This document shows positions 45,290 through 57,094 of a stretch of DNA of 64,000 bases, in pieces. How positions within the stretch are numbered: position 1 is the stretch's first letter; the number at the start of each line of letters is the position of its first letter. Source of the DNA: Allolobophora icterica (Eukaryota; Annelida; Clitellata; Crassiclitellata; Lumbricidae). A model generated the notes under the pieces. The model saw only the letters and a list, made by a program, of their open reading frames with translations, ran no database searches and was not told the origin of the DNA. The stretch covers positions 2,118,831-2,182,830 of the forward strand of contig OY744616.1 in the NCBI GenBank assembly GCA_963556255.1, read 5' to 3'. A program made the translations under genes and the position numbers.

Positions 45290-45929
45290 TGCAGAGCAGC
45301 ATTGTTTGAGTATGCTTCCGGGCATAATTGGCGCTGGCATGATTTTATACAGAATGAGTTCTAGTATGATTTTGTAGAGTGGAACAGTTGGAATGTTTTG
45401 CAACAAAGATGCCACACAATGGGTTTCTCCTCATGAAAGATCATGAGAACTTTTCTGACATAATTAACGCAGGTAGAGTTTCTCTTCAGAATGTGCTCTC
45501 GAATGCTTCTTTAGATAACTATAATATCCTATTGAGCCTCACATAACTGACGTTGGTAGAGTGTGTCTTCAGTATGAATTTTAACATGACATTGAAGACA
45601 TGAATATCGGACAAATGCAGTTTGACATAATACTGGCTTCTCTCCAGTATGAGTTATCGTATTATTAGACGTCAAAGCAGAAAGTGTAAGAGCGGCTGCA
45701 GATACACCTTCTATCCACAGTGGAGACTCACAACATGTTGAGACATTTTACACGGTTTCTGTCTACATCTGCAGAACAGAAATGCATGAAAATGTTCTCT
45801 AGCAAAATTGCTATTAGGATGGCTTTTCTCTAGTATTCGAACATGATTTTGATTCGAAGTATCCGAACATGATTTTGTGCTTTAGAGGATTTGGGAAATG
45901 TTTTTCTACAAACCTGACGCAAATCGTTC
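45290..45929 (-). pseudogene. Decayed zinc fingers beyond ZNF-F
   Basis: Minus strand keeps linker relics (CATACTGGAGAGAAGCC near 45640; CATGAGGAGAAACCC near 45425) and helix relics reading LKKHSRAHSEE near 45480-45520, with stops in every frame. Even the intact paralog therefore has extra, dead fingers beyond its stop. Confidence 0.6.
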
Positions 45930-47744
45930 CTATAGAGAGTGAGTTTTTTCATGATATTTCAGAGTGGAAGAGAATGAGAATGTTTTCTGACATGCCTGGC
46001 AAAGGTATGGCTTCTCGCCGCTGTGAATCTTTGCATGACTTTTTAAACTGGAAGAGGCAGTAAAACGTTTTTTGCATACCCGGCAATGGTAAGGCTTATC
46101 TCCAGTATGAATTCTAGCATGCTCCGTTAGAATGCCAGATCGGGAAAAACGTTTTATACATATTTGGCATTGGAAAGGTTTATCTCCGGTATGGATTCTA
46201 ACATGATTTGCTAGACTGGATGAGTGGGAAAAACATTTCTTACATACCTGGCATTGGAAAGGCCTCTCGCCGGAATGGATTCTCATATGAATTTTAAGTT
46301 TACTCTGGTATGCGAATGCTTTTGCACATTGCTGGCATTGGTATGGTTTCTCTCCAGTGTGGATTCTCTGGTGAATCTTCAGATAAAATTGGCATGAGAA
46401 TGCTTTCGAGCATAACTCGCATTGGTATGGTTTCTCTCCAGTATGGATTGTACCATGAATTTGCAGTTGGGTAGATCTGAAAAATGCTTTACTACAAACC
46501 TGACACAGAAATGGTTTCTCTCCAGAGTGGCAGTTTTCATGACTTCTCAGAATTGAAGTGCGTGAGAACGTTCTCTGACATATCTGGCAAAGGTATGGTT
46601 TCGCTCCAGAGTGGGATTTTTTATGACTTTTTAAGCCTGCAGTGCATGAGAACGCTTTCTGACATACCTGGCAAAGGTATGGTTTCTCCCCAGTATGAAT
46701 TTCAAAGTGTTCTTTTAGACTGGAAGAATATGAAAATCGTTTTTGACAAACTTGACATATAAATGCTTTCTCTCCAGTATGCTTTCTCTTGTGAACCAAC
46801 AGACTACCGCTTTGTGGGAATGCTTTTGGGCATAACTGGCATTGGTATGGTTTCTCTCCAGTATGAATTCTGACATGATATCTTAGACTGGGAGTATTTG
46901 TAAACCTTTTATGACATATCTGGCATTGGTAAGGCTTTTCTCCAGTATGGAGTCTAAAATGGCACTGCAGACTATTATAATGACTAAATACCTGTTTACA
47001 TATCTCGCACTGAAATGGTTTCTCTCCAGAATGGATTCGAACATGACTTGCTAGATGGGAAGACTGGCAGAAACCTTTTTTACACATCTGACACTGGAAA
47101 GGTTTGTCTCCTGTATGAGTTCTGACATGAATTTTTAACGCGAAAGATGTGGCAAATAGTTTTTGGCAAACCTGACACAAACATGTCTTCTTTCCAGGGT
47201 GACATTTTTTATGGTTTCTCACAGCTGAAGCGCTTGAGAATGTCTTCTGACATAACTGGCAAATATATGGTTTCTCCCCAGTATGTATTCTTATGTGCCT
47301 CTTTAGATAGTCTTTATACTTAGTTTTAAAGTCACATGACTGGCATTGGTACGGTTTCTCTTGGGTATGAATTCTCGAATGACGTTTTAGATTGGAAGAG
47401 TTGGGAAAACGCTTGTGACATACTTGGCATTGGAAAAGTCTCACTCCAGTATGTGTTCCCATGTGAACCTTGAGGTTTGGTTGGTCTGCAAACGATTTTG
47501 GGCATATCTTACATTGGTATGGTTTCTCCCCAGTATGAATTCTCGTGTGACTTTTCAGGTGACAGGCGTACTTAAACATTTTCTTACATAACTCGCATTC
47601 GTATGTCTTGTCGTTGGAACGGATTTTCTTGTCTTCCTTCGTATGAGTAACCGACAGAATTGATTTCTGACTTAGCTTGGAACTCTGCGTCTCTTCTTGA
47701 GCAGCACTTCCAAGCGAATGCCTGGAAGAATTGCTTTGCGACAT
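45930..47744 (-). CDS. ZNF-F: intact 20-finger C2H2 protein
   Basis: The best-preserved member: 604 residues, [20 protein letters not shown], a short Ser/Lys-rich region (about 1-55), then 20 C2H2 fingers to the C-terminus HHEKTHSL... ending [13 protein letters not shown] at TAG (45930). I see complete Cys2His2 sets in all 20 fingers and mostly HTGEKP linkers, which favour DNA-bound tandem arrays. The [14 protein letters not shown] finger (finger 4) is a family hallmark. Helix contact residues differ from paralog to paralog while the scaffold is kept, as usual for expanding zinc-finger families. The start is supported by conservation, and a CAG acceptor-like site lies 27 bases upstream, so an additional N-terminal exon is possible. 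Predicted nuclear DNA-binding protein; target unknown. Confidence 0.88.
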   Translation of the reverse strand: MSQSNSSRHSLGSAAQEETQSSKLSQKSILSVTHTKEDKKIRSNDKTYECELCKKMFKYACHLKSHTRIHTGEKPYQCKICPKSFADQPNLKVHMGTHTGVRLFQCQVCHKRFPNSSNLKRHSRIHTQEKPYQCQSCDFKTKYKDYLKRHIRIHTGEKPYICQLCQKTFSSASAVRNHKKCHPGKKTCLCQVCQKLFATSFALKIHVRTHTGDKPFQCQMCKKGFCQSSHLASHVRIHSGEKPFQCEICKQVFSHYNSLQCHFRLHTGEKPYQCQICHKRFTNTPSLRYHVRIHTGEKPYQCQLCPKAFPQSGSLLVHKRKHTGEKAFICQVCQKRFSYSSSLKEHFEIHTGEKPYLCQVCQKAFSCTAGLKSHKKSHSGAKPYLCQICQRTFSRTSILRSHENCHSGEKPFLCQVCSKAFFRSTQLQIHGTIHTGEKPYQCELCSKAFSCQFYLKIHQRIHTGEKPYQCQQCAKAFAYQSKLKIHMRIHSGERPFQCQVCKKCFSHSSSLANHVRIHTGDKPFQCQICIKRFSRSGILTEHARIHTGDKPYHCRVCKKRFTASSSLKSHAKIHSGEKPYLCQACQKTFSFSSTLKYHEKTHSL

Positions 47745-48584
47745 CGCTAATGATTGTGACGATTTCCGAGGCTGTAAGAAACATTACCGTCATAGCATAC
47801 AATATCAAATCGTTCTTCTCCATTGTTTAATTATGTAATTTGCACTTAGTCCTATGTTAATCTTTAAGGGTATGTTTACATAGCCATTCTTCTAGTAAAC
47901 TTAGTCTTGCATTGTGAGGTCAGAAGAAGCTCTCAAATCAAATCAAATAACTCACAATGCAAGATTAAGTGCGTCATTGGAATATATTAGATTAACCGAT
48001 TACTGTATTATTAATTACATTTCAATAATTCGTAAAAACACAGGAATATATAACTTACCAAAGAGAAAAATAGCAACAAATTGAAGTTATAGATCGTAGC
48101 TCTCTCGTTTTTCTCAAAATGGCGTTACGTGAAAGGGCCGTCCATAAAGGACGTCACGCAGTTTCGCTGTTTCCAAATCATCCTCTGCAAGCAAACATTT
48201 AGCGCTTTTGTAGGTTTTCACAAAGATCTGTAGAAAATTAGAATCATACAGGTAATGGTTTCGCAAAAATAGGCTGTAGCGTACCAAAACCCAAATGCTA
48301 AGCAACAGTTAGCAATACTTTACGAATCCATCCATCTAGCGGAGCTTCAGATTTTAAAGCGTTGGTACTCGCAACTAAAAGAACAAAACAGAATTACTTT
48401 AGCCAGAAATGGTTCCTTGAGAAATCTTAAAACTCTTTCCACTTAAGAAATGTTCTTGAATTTCCGTTATAAAGCGCAACTGTTCAATTTTGACTCCGTC
48501 GCTTATTTATGACGTTACTACTAGACAATAATAGGCCTATTATTACTTAGATTAGGCTAAGTGCGTCATTGGAATATATTAGAT
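47745..48584. other. ZNF-F upstream region and type-beta spacer
   Basis: Nearly collinear with 57095-57930 (unit G). TAGGCCTA at 48532-48539 (empty at 57900-57901). A shorter TAGGCTA near 48553 also lacks a counterpart in G. No gene is seen. Confidence 0.5.
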
Positions 48585-48936
48585 CAGGGGTCTCCAAAGT
48601 ACGGCCCGCGGGCCACATCCGGCTCGCCAAGGTCTCTATTCTGGCCCGCATAACTCTCCTTGAAAAACAAAATAAATTGGGAAAATTGATAATTTTAACG
48701 CCGCTGTAGGCCTACTCTGACATGCATCTGGACCTGTCATCTGTCCTAGAGCCTGTTGTTTCCACTGTTAACATTTAACTGTTGAAATTCTGCACTGCAT
48801 CAGACCTCAGGAATAAATAGTCTGTTAACAGTACTGTTAGGGCCTATTCATTCGCGGTTTTTTTCGGAGTTTTGGCCCGTGGAGCTTTAGAAAGTCAGCA
48901 ATGTGGCCCCCCGCTGGAAAACCTTGGAGACCCCTG
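48585..48936. mobile_element. hAT-like MITE with exact 8-bp duplication and a known empty site
   Basis: Starts CAGGGGTCTCCAAAGTACGG and ends AACCTTGGAGACCCCTG. TATTAGAT occurs at 48577-48584 and 48937-48944. Unit G reads GGAATATATTAGATTAACCG (about 57927-57946), the empty site. Inner arms share GCGGGCCACAT and GTGGCCCCCCGC. Length 352 bp, no ORF. It carries its own TAGGCCTA at 48707-48714. Confidence 0.95.
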
Positions 48937-49088
48937 TATTAGATTAACCGATTACTGTATTATTAATTACATTTCAACTGAACTAAATTGTAAAAAAAAC
49001 TATAAGAAAGTGGTACACATGATGGTCCAGGGTGCGATTTCTTGGAGATTTGAAAGCATGATGAACGAGCAGAAAGAGTAAAAAGAAC

Positions 49089-49772
49089 GGTCTGGGGGCG
49101 TTTCGTCTTGGGACGATTCATCACGGACGATTCGTCCTGGGACGATTCATCACGAGGACGTTTCGTCTCGGGTCGAACTGTTCGTCAACGAGGGTTGCGT
49201 AAATGGACCGTCTTTAAAAGAGGTCTCTGTAAAGAAGTACCGTAATTTGATTGCGAGAGTTAGGCGTGCGGTTCAGGGTTATAACAGAACAGATGTTCTT
49301 ACAATCATATCTTCGTGCAATAGCCCATCTCTCTCACAACTAGTAGAATTTTTAAGTACTGGAACCTGTATTGATGATGACACTATCGTATTATTCGGCT
49401 TTAGTCTGTTTTCTCGTTTTAGTATGTAGCCTACCTATGTCTTTTTAGACAATCGATCTTTGTTAGATTTGTTGAGTTTTAACATTTAGTGTGTTTTCTC
49501 GTTTTAGTATGTAGGCCTACCTAGAACTAAACTGTTAAGATTTGTTACCATGACAGTCTATCGTTTTAGTGTTTTTAGTCTGGAATGACAATGACAAGCG
49601 AGCCTTTTAGTCTGTAGTTGACAATAAATGTTTTAGTCTTTTTAGACAATCGATCTTTTGTTAGATTTGTTGAGTTTTAACATTGGACAATCGATCTCTT
49701 CGTCCTCGAGACGAATCGTCCGGAGACGAAACGTCCGTGACGAATCGTCCGGAGACGAAACGTCCGCATACC
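49089..49772. mobile_element. Foldback element with GGACGTTTCGTC/GGACGATTCGTC arms
   Basis: Both arms consist of alternating GGACGTTTCGTC and GGACGATTCGTC units (about 49095-49175 and 49695-49765). Ends are GGTCTGGGGG and CGCATACC. AAAAGAAC flanks both sides (49081-49088 and 49773-49780). Unit G has the near-empty site GTAAGAAGAACATTT at 58084. The 500-bp interior includes a plus-strand frame (about 49190-49428) with protein-like composition (IARVRRAVQGYNRTDVLTII), possibly a captured fragment, then a duplicated TTTTAGACAATCGATC stretch with a TAGGCCTA at 49512-49519. Confidence 0.88.
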
Positions 49773-49780
49773 AAAAGAAC

Positions 49781-50660
49781 ATTTAGGAACATTATTCGTA
49801 GGCTGTCCGATGAGGTCAAAGGATTATGCTTCGAAAACATGTTGAAATAAAATGGATTTTGCTATGGCCTATAATTATAGCCATGTAATATATCTGGTCA
49901 TTGTTGAGCGTCTCTTAAGGACCTCATAAGAACACTTAACATTGCAACTAAGATCAGACAGTCTGGCACACTAGTACGTGCTGTGCGGTATCGTAAAACA
50001 TGATTCTAAACTATGAAGCTACGAATAATTTATCTGTGCAGTCATTTGGTGGCATAAACAATAATTGTTTACATTTCGTCGCAATCTGAATAGTACCTTG
50101 GTAAGTCCCAAATCTTCCCATGTTGCCTCTTTTTCTAGTCTTCTAAGTGTCGTCCTCTGTAAAAATTTAAATCTTGGGCTAGCACGGTCCGTACACGGGG
50201 CTTTAAATGTCGTGATACCCATTCAAACGGACAGCGGTGGTGAAGGATCTAACCCGATCAATTCAGTGAAAAATGAGCGGGGTCGAGACTATACGATTGC
50301 TGTAGAAAACATGGACATCTACAATAAGATTGCTTTGTATGACTAAACTAATGCAGCTGGCTACAGAGGGTCCTATGGTTAGAAGCGACCTGTTCCTCGG
50401 TGGATTTGTCACTCAGGAGCAAGTAAAGTCCCAGGCAAAGTGATGTGCCGACTAATCCGGAAATGATGATGATGGTGATGATGTTGATGAGGATGATGAT
50501 GATGATATTCGTTTATTGTTTATAAAGTAAATACACGTTGACAAACCGCAGCATGTAATAAAGTTACATAGAGTTTTGAGAAGTAGATAATGTTGAGTAT
50601 AGTGTTCGGGAAATAGATTCTGTATTGTCTTTAACTGGAAGACAATGCTGGTGATTCTGG
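49781..50660 (+). other. Type-beta spacer with decayed coding-like segment
   Basis: Homologous to 58090-58960. The frame that is open in unit G (58526-58786) is here interrupted by TAA (GACTAAACTAATG near 50341) and a further stop near 50382. TA sites at 49975-49976 and 50216-50217 are empty, whereas G is filled. Confidence 0.4.
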
Positions 50661-50840
50661 ACAAGTGGTTATCGTGCTGGACTGTCAACCGAGACGTCGG
50701 GGGTTCAAACTCCGCAAAGGCAGAAGTTTCTTTCGAGAGTTCTGCTCGGTCTGCACCCCTAACAAAATCAGCTGAAATGACCACATTGATTGTGCACTAT
50801 TGTAGTTAAGATGAGACGGCGAGGGAGAGGCCTGGCCACC
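50661..50840 (+). mobile_element. tRNA(Asp)-derived SINE
   Basis: AAGTGGTTATCGTGCTGGACTGTCAACCG and GGGGGTTCAAACTCC give A-box-like, GTC anticodon-like and B-box regions, followed by the body shared with 33393 and 59080. The first bases of the head are deleted compared with 59080. Confidence 0.6.
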
Positions 50841-51220
50841 CGCCATCATATGCCGATGTTAAGAAAAATGAAGTCGCTAACACTTCATACACATGGCCTC
50901 CTCTCGGGGTTAAGTTAAAGTATTCCTCTTGCTACATAAGTTTTAAGATTACGCTACACTGAACCAATTAAAAGGAACTGTAATACGTCATCAAGGCGTT
51001 GCTAGGCAGCAGGCATTATATCGTTGTAAGATGTGGCAGTAACGGTAAACATATAATTTGACTACTGATCGCAAATCCAAATATAATATATCTAAAATCT
51101 GTGAAACTCCCGGGCTTAACTTTAAGTCATTGTAAATTCGGATCTAGAAAGCGACCTATACAACAACAAAAGGCAATTAATTAAACCTTAAACTTAAATT
51201 CAGCGAGCTAGCTCATTGGA
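50841..51220. other. Type-beta spacer
   Basis: Non-coding spacer leading to the promoter cluster. Confidence 0.45.
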
Positions 51221-51259
51221 TGACGTCACTATTCTGAAAACCAATGACAACGGCCAATC
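51221..51259 (+). promoter_or_regulatory. Promoter-like cluster before exon 1 of copy 3
   Basis: TGACGTCA at 51221-51228, CCAAT at 51241-51245 and CCAATCA at 51253-51259, the best-preserved version of this conserved layout. Confidence 0.6.
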
Positions 51260-51427
51260 AGAATGCGTCATTTTCTTGCGCAAAGGATTCTGACCTGATC
51301 GTCTTTCTCCGTCTAAGTAAACTGGTCGTCTAGATATTTAATTAGCCTCGCAGCGGCTTAGATTTTATGCGTGATAGTAGTTAAAATTTAATCGATGAAT
51401 AATAATCACGACCTCAATCGACCGCTT

Positions 51428-52079
51428 ATGGAGAACAATTTGACGAGACGGGAGAAGCAACGAAAGAGACGGGTCCAACGCCGCATACGGTCTCGTCAAA
51501 CCCGACAACCCTCCAACCAAACAGATCGTCTTCAGTCTTCGACTTCTCACATGTACGTTCACAACTATAATTCACATTCATACTATATAATATTATTTAC
51601 TGAGTGGAGGAGGCTCGAACCCGTACCGTACTCTCCGTGTTACGAGAAACATGGGTCAGGTCCTATATAAATAAGGGCTCGTGAATAAGCTGGTGCCCTG
51701 GGCTTAGCTTTCGTGTGGGGCTTTGGAAAATTGGAGTTTACGATTAGGCCTACGATGACGAAGAAGCATTAAATATGACCTTTGCGTAGCTTCTCCTGTA
51801 TTATTAATGTTGTCTTAGTGGGGTCCATAGAGTAGTGGTAACATCGCTGGCGTGAAAGAGGTAGCGGGATCGCTTCCCGCAATCCTCCCAAATTTAGGTC
51901 CACTCAGCCTTTCATTCGCGAGATGGCGCGTTGTTAAAATGAGATGTAGGACGTGATGGGCGCCTTGCATGGATGCCGTGTACAGTTAAAATTCGACTCC
52001 TGTAATAATTTGTGATCATCCGTTCACACTGATTTGTAACCATACTGCGTTATTATCAGTTTGAAGATATTAAACGAAG

Positions 52080-52178
<99 letters not shown>

Positions 52179-52597
52179 TAGTTGCAATACATATGCTTTA
52201 ATGTTATTTTAGTCGTGACCAGACTGCACCGAGCAACCGCTCTATGGTCGAAGATGATGTTGTGAGCCTCAATGCACCGGGCGCAAGGCATTCGACGCTC
52301 GGGAGCAATGTCTCTATCTCGCGGTCTGTGGAAGGAAATACGAGGATCGAAGTACTAGGAGGAATCGCTATGATCGATAACGTATGCTACGGGGGTCAGG
52401 TCATCGTCAATGGGAGTCGCCTTACCAACTCCACTCTGACAACCGGTAACTTTGGGGCGAACCTTAACTACGTTCCGTCGACTTCTCGTCAGAACCAGGG
52501 CACCGGTAACACATCGATCATAGTACGAGGAGGAATCGGATTCATCGGAAACGTATGGGGTCAGGTCATCGTTAACGGGAACGATGAATCAGGATGA
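51428..52597 (+). CDS. GGI-repeat gene, complete copy 3 (two exons)
   Basis: Exons 51428-51552 and 52213-52597 give 510 nt (169 residues). Exon 1: MENNLTRREKQRKRRVQRRI followed by RSRQTRQPSNQTDRLQSSTS. Donor CACAT/GTACGTTC; acceptor TTATTTTAG; phase 2. Motif 1 is GNTRIEVLGGIAMIDNVCYG plus GQVIVNG. Motif 2 is the six-base-shorter form GFIGNVWGQVIVNG. The C-terminus is NDESG-TGA in place of RDMEWE. The intron carries a SINE with an (ATT)n tail. Closest to copy 4 at 60103, with which it shares the SINE and the C-terminal change. Confidence 0.6.
51819..52177 (+). mobile_element. tRNA-like SINE with long (ATT)n tail
   Basis: GGGGTCCATAGAGTAGTGGT (A-box-like) and GGGATCGCTTCCC (B-box-like) head, a body with GAGATGGCGCGTTGTTAAAA, and a tail of about 31 TTA repeats (52080-52177). 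The same insertion at 60470 has a short tail, so it predates the last unit duplication and the tail expanded later. Confidence 0.65.
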
Positions 52598-53107
52598 CCG
52601 GGTCAATGCCTTTGTAAAGCTCGGTCTGTCTCTGTCTCTGTATATTTGTCTGTCTGTCTTTGTCTGTCTCTCTCTATCTATCTATCCATCTGTCTATCTG
52701 TCTCGGTTATATCTCACAGGCTATATCAATTTCAAATGAGAAATGTGGTTAAATCTAAGTGAACGAACGATTCGAGTAATAGAATTCGATTATCTGCCTC
52801 GGTTGGAGTGTCATATTAGTCGATGGTAATTTCTATGAAAGGAACGTGTTCTTTACATTAGACTTTCTCACTTTCTATGGTAATTTTAAAACACTAACGC
52901 TCTAAGTAAAACCATTGTAACAAAAAGGCTTTTGCTAATGTACAGTCTGAATTGGTGTGTTTGTAATAAATTATATTACATTTCTGTGACATGAATTTGT
53001 TTTTGCTTCTTATAAGTATCCATTTCATCACTCCAAGGTCATGATAATGACGATGATCCTCACCATATCATCATTATCATCAACCATTGACATAGGCCTC
53101 TCATCAA
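52598..53107. other. Post-stop pyrimidine tract and conserved flank
   Basis: TCTG/ATCT tract to about 52705, then the shared flank; the (ATC)n site is shortened and holds a LINE insertion. Confidence 0.5.
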
Positions 53108-53575
53108 CATCTTGCGCTCCGCAGCGCGCCTTATTGGCCAACTACCCTATTTTGGTCATGTTTCAAGTTATATGCTGGAGGTCATGCATTGGCTGCCTGT
53201 CCGACAGCGTATAGAGTATAGGATCGCCTCCCTGTGTAGGTGTCACCTGGGTCTCGCACCATCTTACTTGCTGGACCTCTTCGGCCTTGTCTCGTCCTCT
53301 CGGACTGTTCGCGTACTCCGCTAGGCGGGGCGAAGGTGCTCTCAGTCCCATTTGCCCGTACTGCAATTATGCAAACCCGTGCCTTCTCGGTGGTTGGCCC
53401 GACCATATGGAATGGCCTCCCTCCTGAGTTGCGTTTGCTTCCTGGCTCTTCCTCCGACAATTTCTATGAACGCCTGAAAACTGTTCTTTTTCGCCGTGCT
53501 GGAGTCGGGAGCGCCTACGAGTAGTTCTCTTGAAGAGGCGCTATACAAATCTATGAATGAATGAATGAATGAACA
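53108..53575 (+). mobile_element. 3' fragment of an L2/CR1-like LINE
   Basis: Encodes ILRSAARLIGQLPYFGHVSS and MHWLPVRQRIEYRIASLCRC, then, after a frame change, SVVGPTIWNGLPPELRL and FYERLKTVLFRRAG, the C-terminal part of the LINE protein. It ends CTTGAAGAGGCGCTATACAAA with a (TGAA)n tail (53555-53572). Confidence 0.85.
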
Positions 53576-54429
53576 ACAACACTTTGAACTTGCAATATGA
53601 TGGACAGGAAGTGTTGTTGTACAGTCTATGTGATGTTGGGTTTGGTGTCAATGTGTATGTGTACAATTCCTAGACTACATTCCAGCATGTTAGGGCATAC
53701 AATAAAGTCATATCAGGACAACCTGTTCACCATGTATTGACTACGGAGTGGATGAACATAGAGCTAGTTTGTTAAAATAGTTGGTTGAAAACTGAAGTAG
53801 TCATATTTCTCTATTTGTAATTGTAAATGAGTAAAACACAAGAAGAAAGCAAGAAAAGACCAGTTTTTTCATGCATAGTATATCATACCTGCAAAATAAA
53901 ATAGCTCAGTATACTGAAGTGCTGACTTAGACACATGCTTAAGCAAACTAAAATTGTTTCGTTAACGCCGAACATATAACCAACAGGTCTTAACTGTACT
54001 TAATCAAACACGAAAAGTCTATTTTTGCTTAACTACAGCCATATACTTTGAAAACAAAAATTAATGAACATAAACTCATTCATGCATAGTGCCAGGCATT
54101 GTTTAACTCAACACTTCTGCTCTGCTTCATCCATCAGACAATTTGTTTCAATACTAATAATATGATGTATTCTAAGATATGTCAGATAATTTCTTTTGGT
54201 CAGTTGACGTTGCGGAAATTCTCAGTTTGCAGGTAAATACGTCATCACATAATAATTGTTCAGTATCCATATTATTCCCCCTTATATGATTTTTGCAACC
54301 TCAACAGAGAACAAATGTTTTCACTTCATACGACCTTTTGTGGTTGTGATTTGATCCTAAAGATGCATGGATTGTAATTGATTTCTAACAAGACTGGTGT
54401 TTTCATGTTCCTTAAATGTACTACTTCCA
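53576..54429. other. Conserved non-coding flank
   Basis: Shared flank with ACAATAAAG near 53700; no gene is seen. Confidence 0.45.
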
Positions 54430-55021
54430 TTATGAATCTGCAGAGCGGCATTGTTTGAGACTGCTTTCGGGCACAAGTGGCGCTGGCATGATGTTATACA
54501 GAATGAGTTCTAACATGATTTTGTAGAGTGAAATAGTTGGAATGTTTTGCTACAAAGATGCAACACAATGTTTCTCTCCTCATGAAAGATCATGAGAACT
54601 TTTCTGACATAATTACTGCAGGCAGAGTCTCTCTTCAGAATGCTTGTTTAGACTACTTAATATCCTACTGAACATCAGTAGGAATTTTAACGTGATACTC
54701 AAGACATGAAGTTCGAAGAAATCATTTTGACATACTGGCTTCTCTACGGTATGAGTAACCATACTAGTCGTCTAAGCAGAAAGTGTGAGAACGGCTGCAG
54801 GTATACACTTTCTCTCCAGTAAGGAGACTAATATTAGTTTTCAGATCACAAGATTTTGAAACATTATACGGTTTCTGTTTATCGCTGCAGAACAGAATTC
54901 CATGAAAATGTGCTCTAGCAAAACTGCTAATGGGATGGTTTTCTTACGAAGTATTCAAACATGATTTTGTGCTTTGGATGAGTTGGGAAATGTTTTTCTA
55001 CAAACATGACGCAAATGGTTT
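54430..55021 (-). pseudogene. Decayed zinc fingers beyond ZNF-G
   Basis: Linker relics on the minus strand near 54570-54590, 54735 and 54805-54820, with stops; same fossil stretch as in the other units. Confidence 0.5.
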
Positions 55022-57094
55022 CTATAGAGAGTGAGTTTTTTCATGATGTTTCAGACCTGCAGAGAGTGAGAATGTTTTCTGACATACCTGGCAAAGGTAT
55101 GGTCTCTCTCCGCTGTGAATCTTTGCATGACTTCTTAAACTGGAAGAGGCAGTAAAACGTTTTGGACAAACCTGGCAATGGTAAGGCTTATCTCCAGTAT
55201 GAATTCTAGCATGCTCTGTTAGAACGCCAGATCGGGAAAAACGTTTTTTGCATATTTGGCATTGGAAAGGTTTATCTTCGGAATGGATTCTAACATGAAC
55301 TGCTAGAGTGGATGACTGGGAAAAACTTTTCTTACATGCCTGACATTGGAAAGGCCTCTCTCCAGAATGGATTCTCATGTGAATTTTAAGTTTAAACTGG
55401 CATATGAATGCTTTTATACACTGCTGGCATTGGTACGGTTTCTCTCCAGTGTGGATTCTCCGATGAATCATGAGATAAGTTCTGCATGGGAATGGTTTCG
55501 AGCAAAAATTGCACTTGTATGGTTTCTCTCCAGTGTGGATTCTCTGATGAATCTTGAGATAAAATTGGCATGAGAATTCTTTAGGGCATAATTTGCATTT
55601 GTATGGTTTCTCTCCAGTATGGATTCTAACATGAATTTGCAGTTGAGAAGATGTGAAAAATGCTTTGTTACAAGCATGACACAGAAATGGTTTCTCTCCT
55701 GTATGGAGTCTTCCGTGTGTTTTCAGAGCTGAAGTGCTCCTGAATGTTTTCTGGCATACCTGGCAAAGGTATGGTTTCTCTCCAGAGTGGGATTTTTCAT
55801 GACTTTTTAAGCCTGCATTGCATGAGAACGCTTTCTGACATACCTGGCAAAGGTATGGTTTCTCTCCAGTATGAATTTTAGCATGATCTCTTAGACTGGA
55901 AGGATATGAAAATCGTTTCTGACAAACATTACATGGAAATGATTTCTCTCCGGTATGCGTGCTCTTGTGAGCCCGCAGACTACCGCTTTGTGCGAATGCT
56001 TTTTGGCATAAATGGCATTGGTATGGTTTTTCTCCAGTATGAATTCTGACATGAATTTGTAGATCGGAAGAAACTCTAAATCTTTTCAGACATATTTGGC
56101 ATTGGTAAGGTTTTTCTCCAGTATGAATTCTGATATGAGTTCGTAGAGTGTAAGAAACTGTAAATCTTTGCTGACATATTTGGCATTGGTAAGGCTTTTT
56201 TCCAGTATGAATTGCGACATGAGTTCGTTGACTGGAAGAAACTTTAAATCTTTTCTGACATATTTCACATTGGTAAGGCTTTTCTCCAGTATGGAGTCTA
56301 AGATGGAACTGCAGACTATTATAATGACAAAATACCTGTTTACATATCTCGCACTGAAATGGTTTCTCTCCAGAATGGATTCGAAAATGACTTGCTAGAT
56401 TGGAATACCGGGAGAAACCTTTTTTGCACATCTGGCACTGGAAAGGTTTCTCTCCTGTATGATTTCTTAAATGAATTTTTAACGCGAAAGGTGTGGCAAA
56501 TAGTTTTTGGCAAACATGACACAGAACTGTCTTCTTTCCAGGGTGACACTTTTCATGACATCTCATAGCTGAAGCGCTTGAGAAGGTCTTCTGACATATC
56601 TGGCAAAGGTATGGTTTCTCTCCTGTATGTATTCTTATGTGACTTGTTAGATAGCTTTTATACTTGGTTTTAAAGTCACATGACTGGCATTGGTATGGTT
56701 TCTCTTCGGTATGAATTCTCGCATGACGTCTAAGATGGGAAGGTTTAGGAAAATGCTTGTGACATACTTTGCATTGGAAAGGCCTCTCTTTTGTATGTGT
56801 TCTCATGTGATTCTTGAGGTTTGGTTGGTTTGCAAACGATTTTGGACATATCTGGCATTGGTATGGTTTCTCTCCAGTATGAATTCTCGTGTGACTTTTC
56901 AGGTGACTAGCTTTCTTAAACATTTTCTTACATAACTCGTATTCGTATATCTTGTCTTTGGAACGGATTTTCGTGTCTTCCTTCGTCTGAGTATCCGACA
57001 CAGATGATTTCTGACTTAGCTGGGAACTGTGTGTATCTTCTTGAGCGGCGCTTCCAATTGAATAGGCCTACTTGGAAGAAATGCTTTGCGACAT
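55022..57094 (-). pseudogene. ZNF-G: 23-finger zinc-finger gene with a micro-insertion stop near its start
   Basis: The longest member. The family start ATGTCGCAAAGC is at 57094, but after eight codons (MSQSISSK) a TAG appears, created by TAGGCCTA at 57063-57070. Beyond it the same frame is open to the family end at 55022 and encodes about 23 C2H2 fingers, three more than ZNF-F, including an expanded CQKRFKVSS / CQQRFTVSY / CLKRFRVSS set. The first finger has lost its first Cys (YEYELC), while the others look complete. No ATG occurs between the TAG and finger 1, so normal initiation would give nothing. Initiation within finger 1, or entry from an upstream exon by different splicing, would be needed. 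The many intact fingers show the inactivation is recent or that the body is still used. Confidence 0.8.
57063..57070. repeat. TAGGCCTA micro-insertion creating a nonsense codon in ZNF-G
   Basis: On the coding strand ZNF-B reads TCTTCCAAGCATTCGCTTGG; here the equivalent is TCTTCCAAG, then TAGGCCTA, then TTCAATTGG. The net gain is 6 bases, so the frame is kept, but the new codon after AAG is TAG. Confidence 0.9.
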
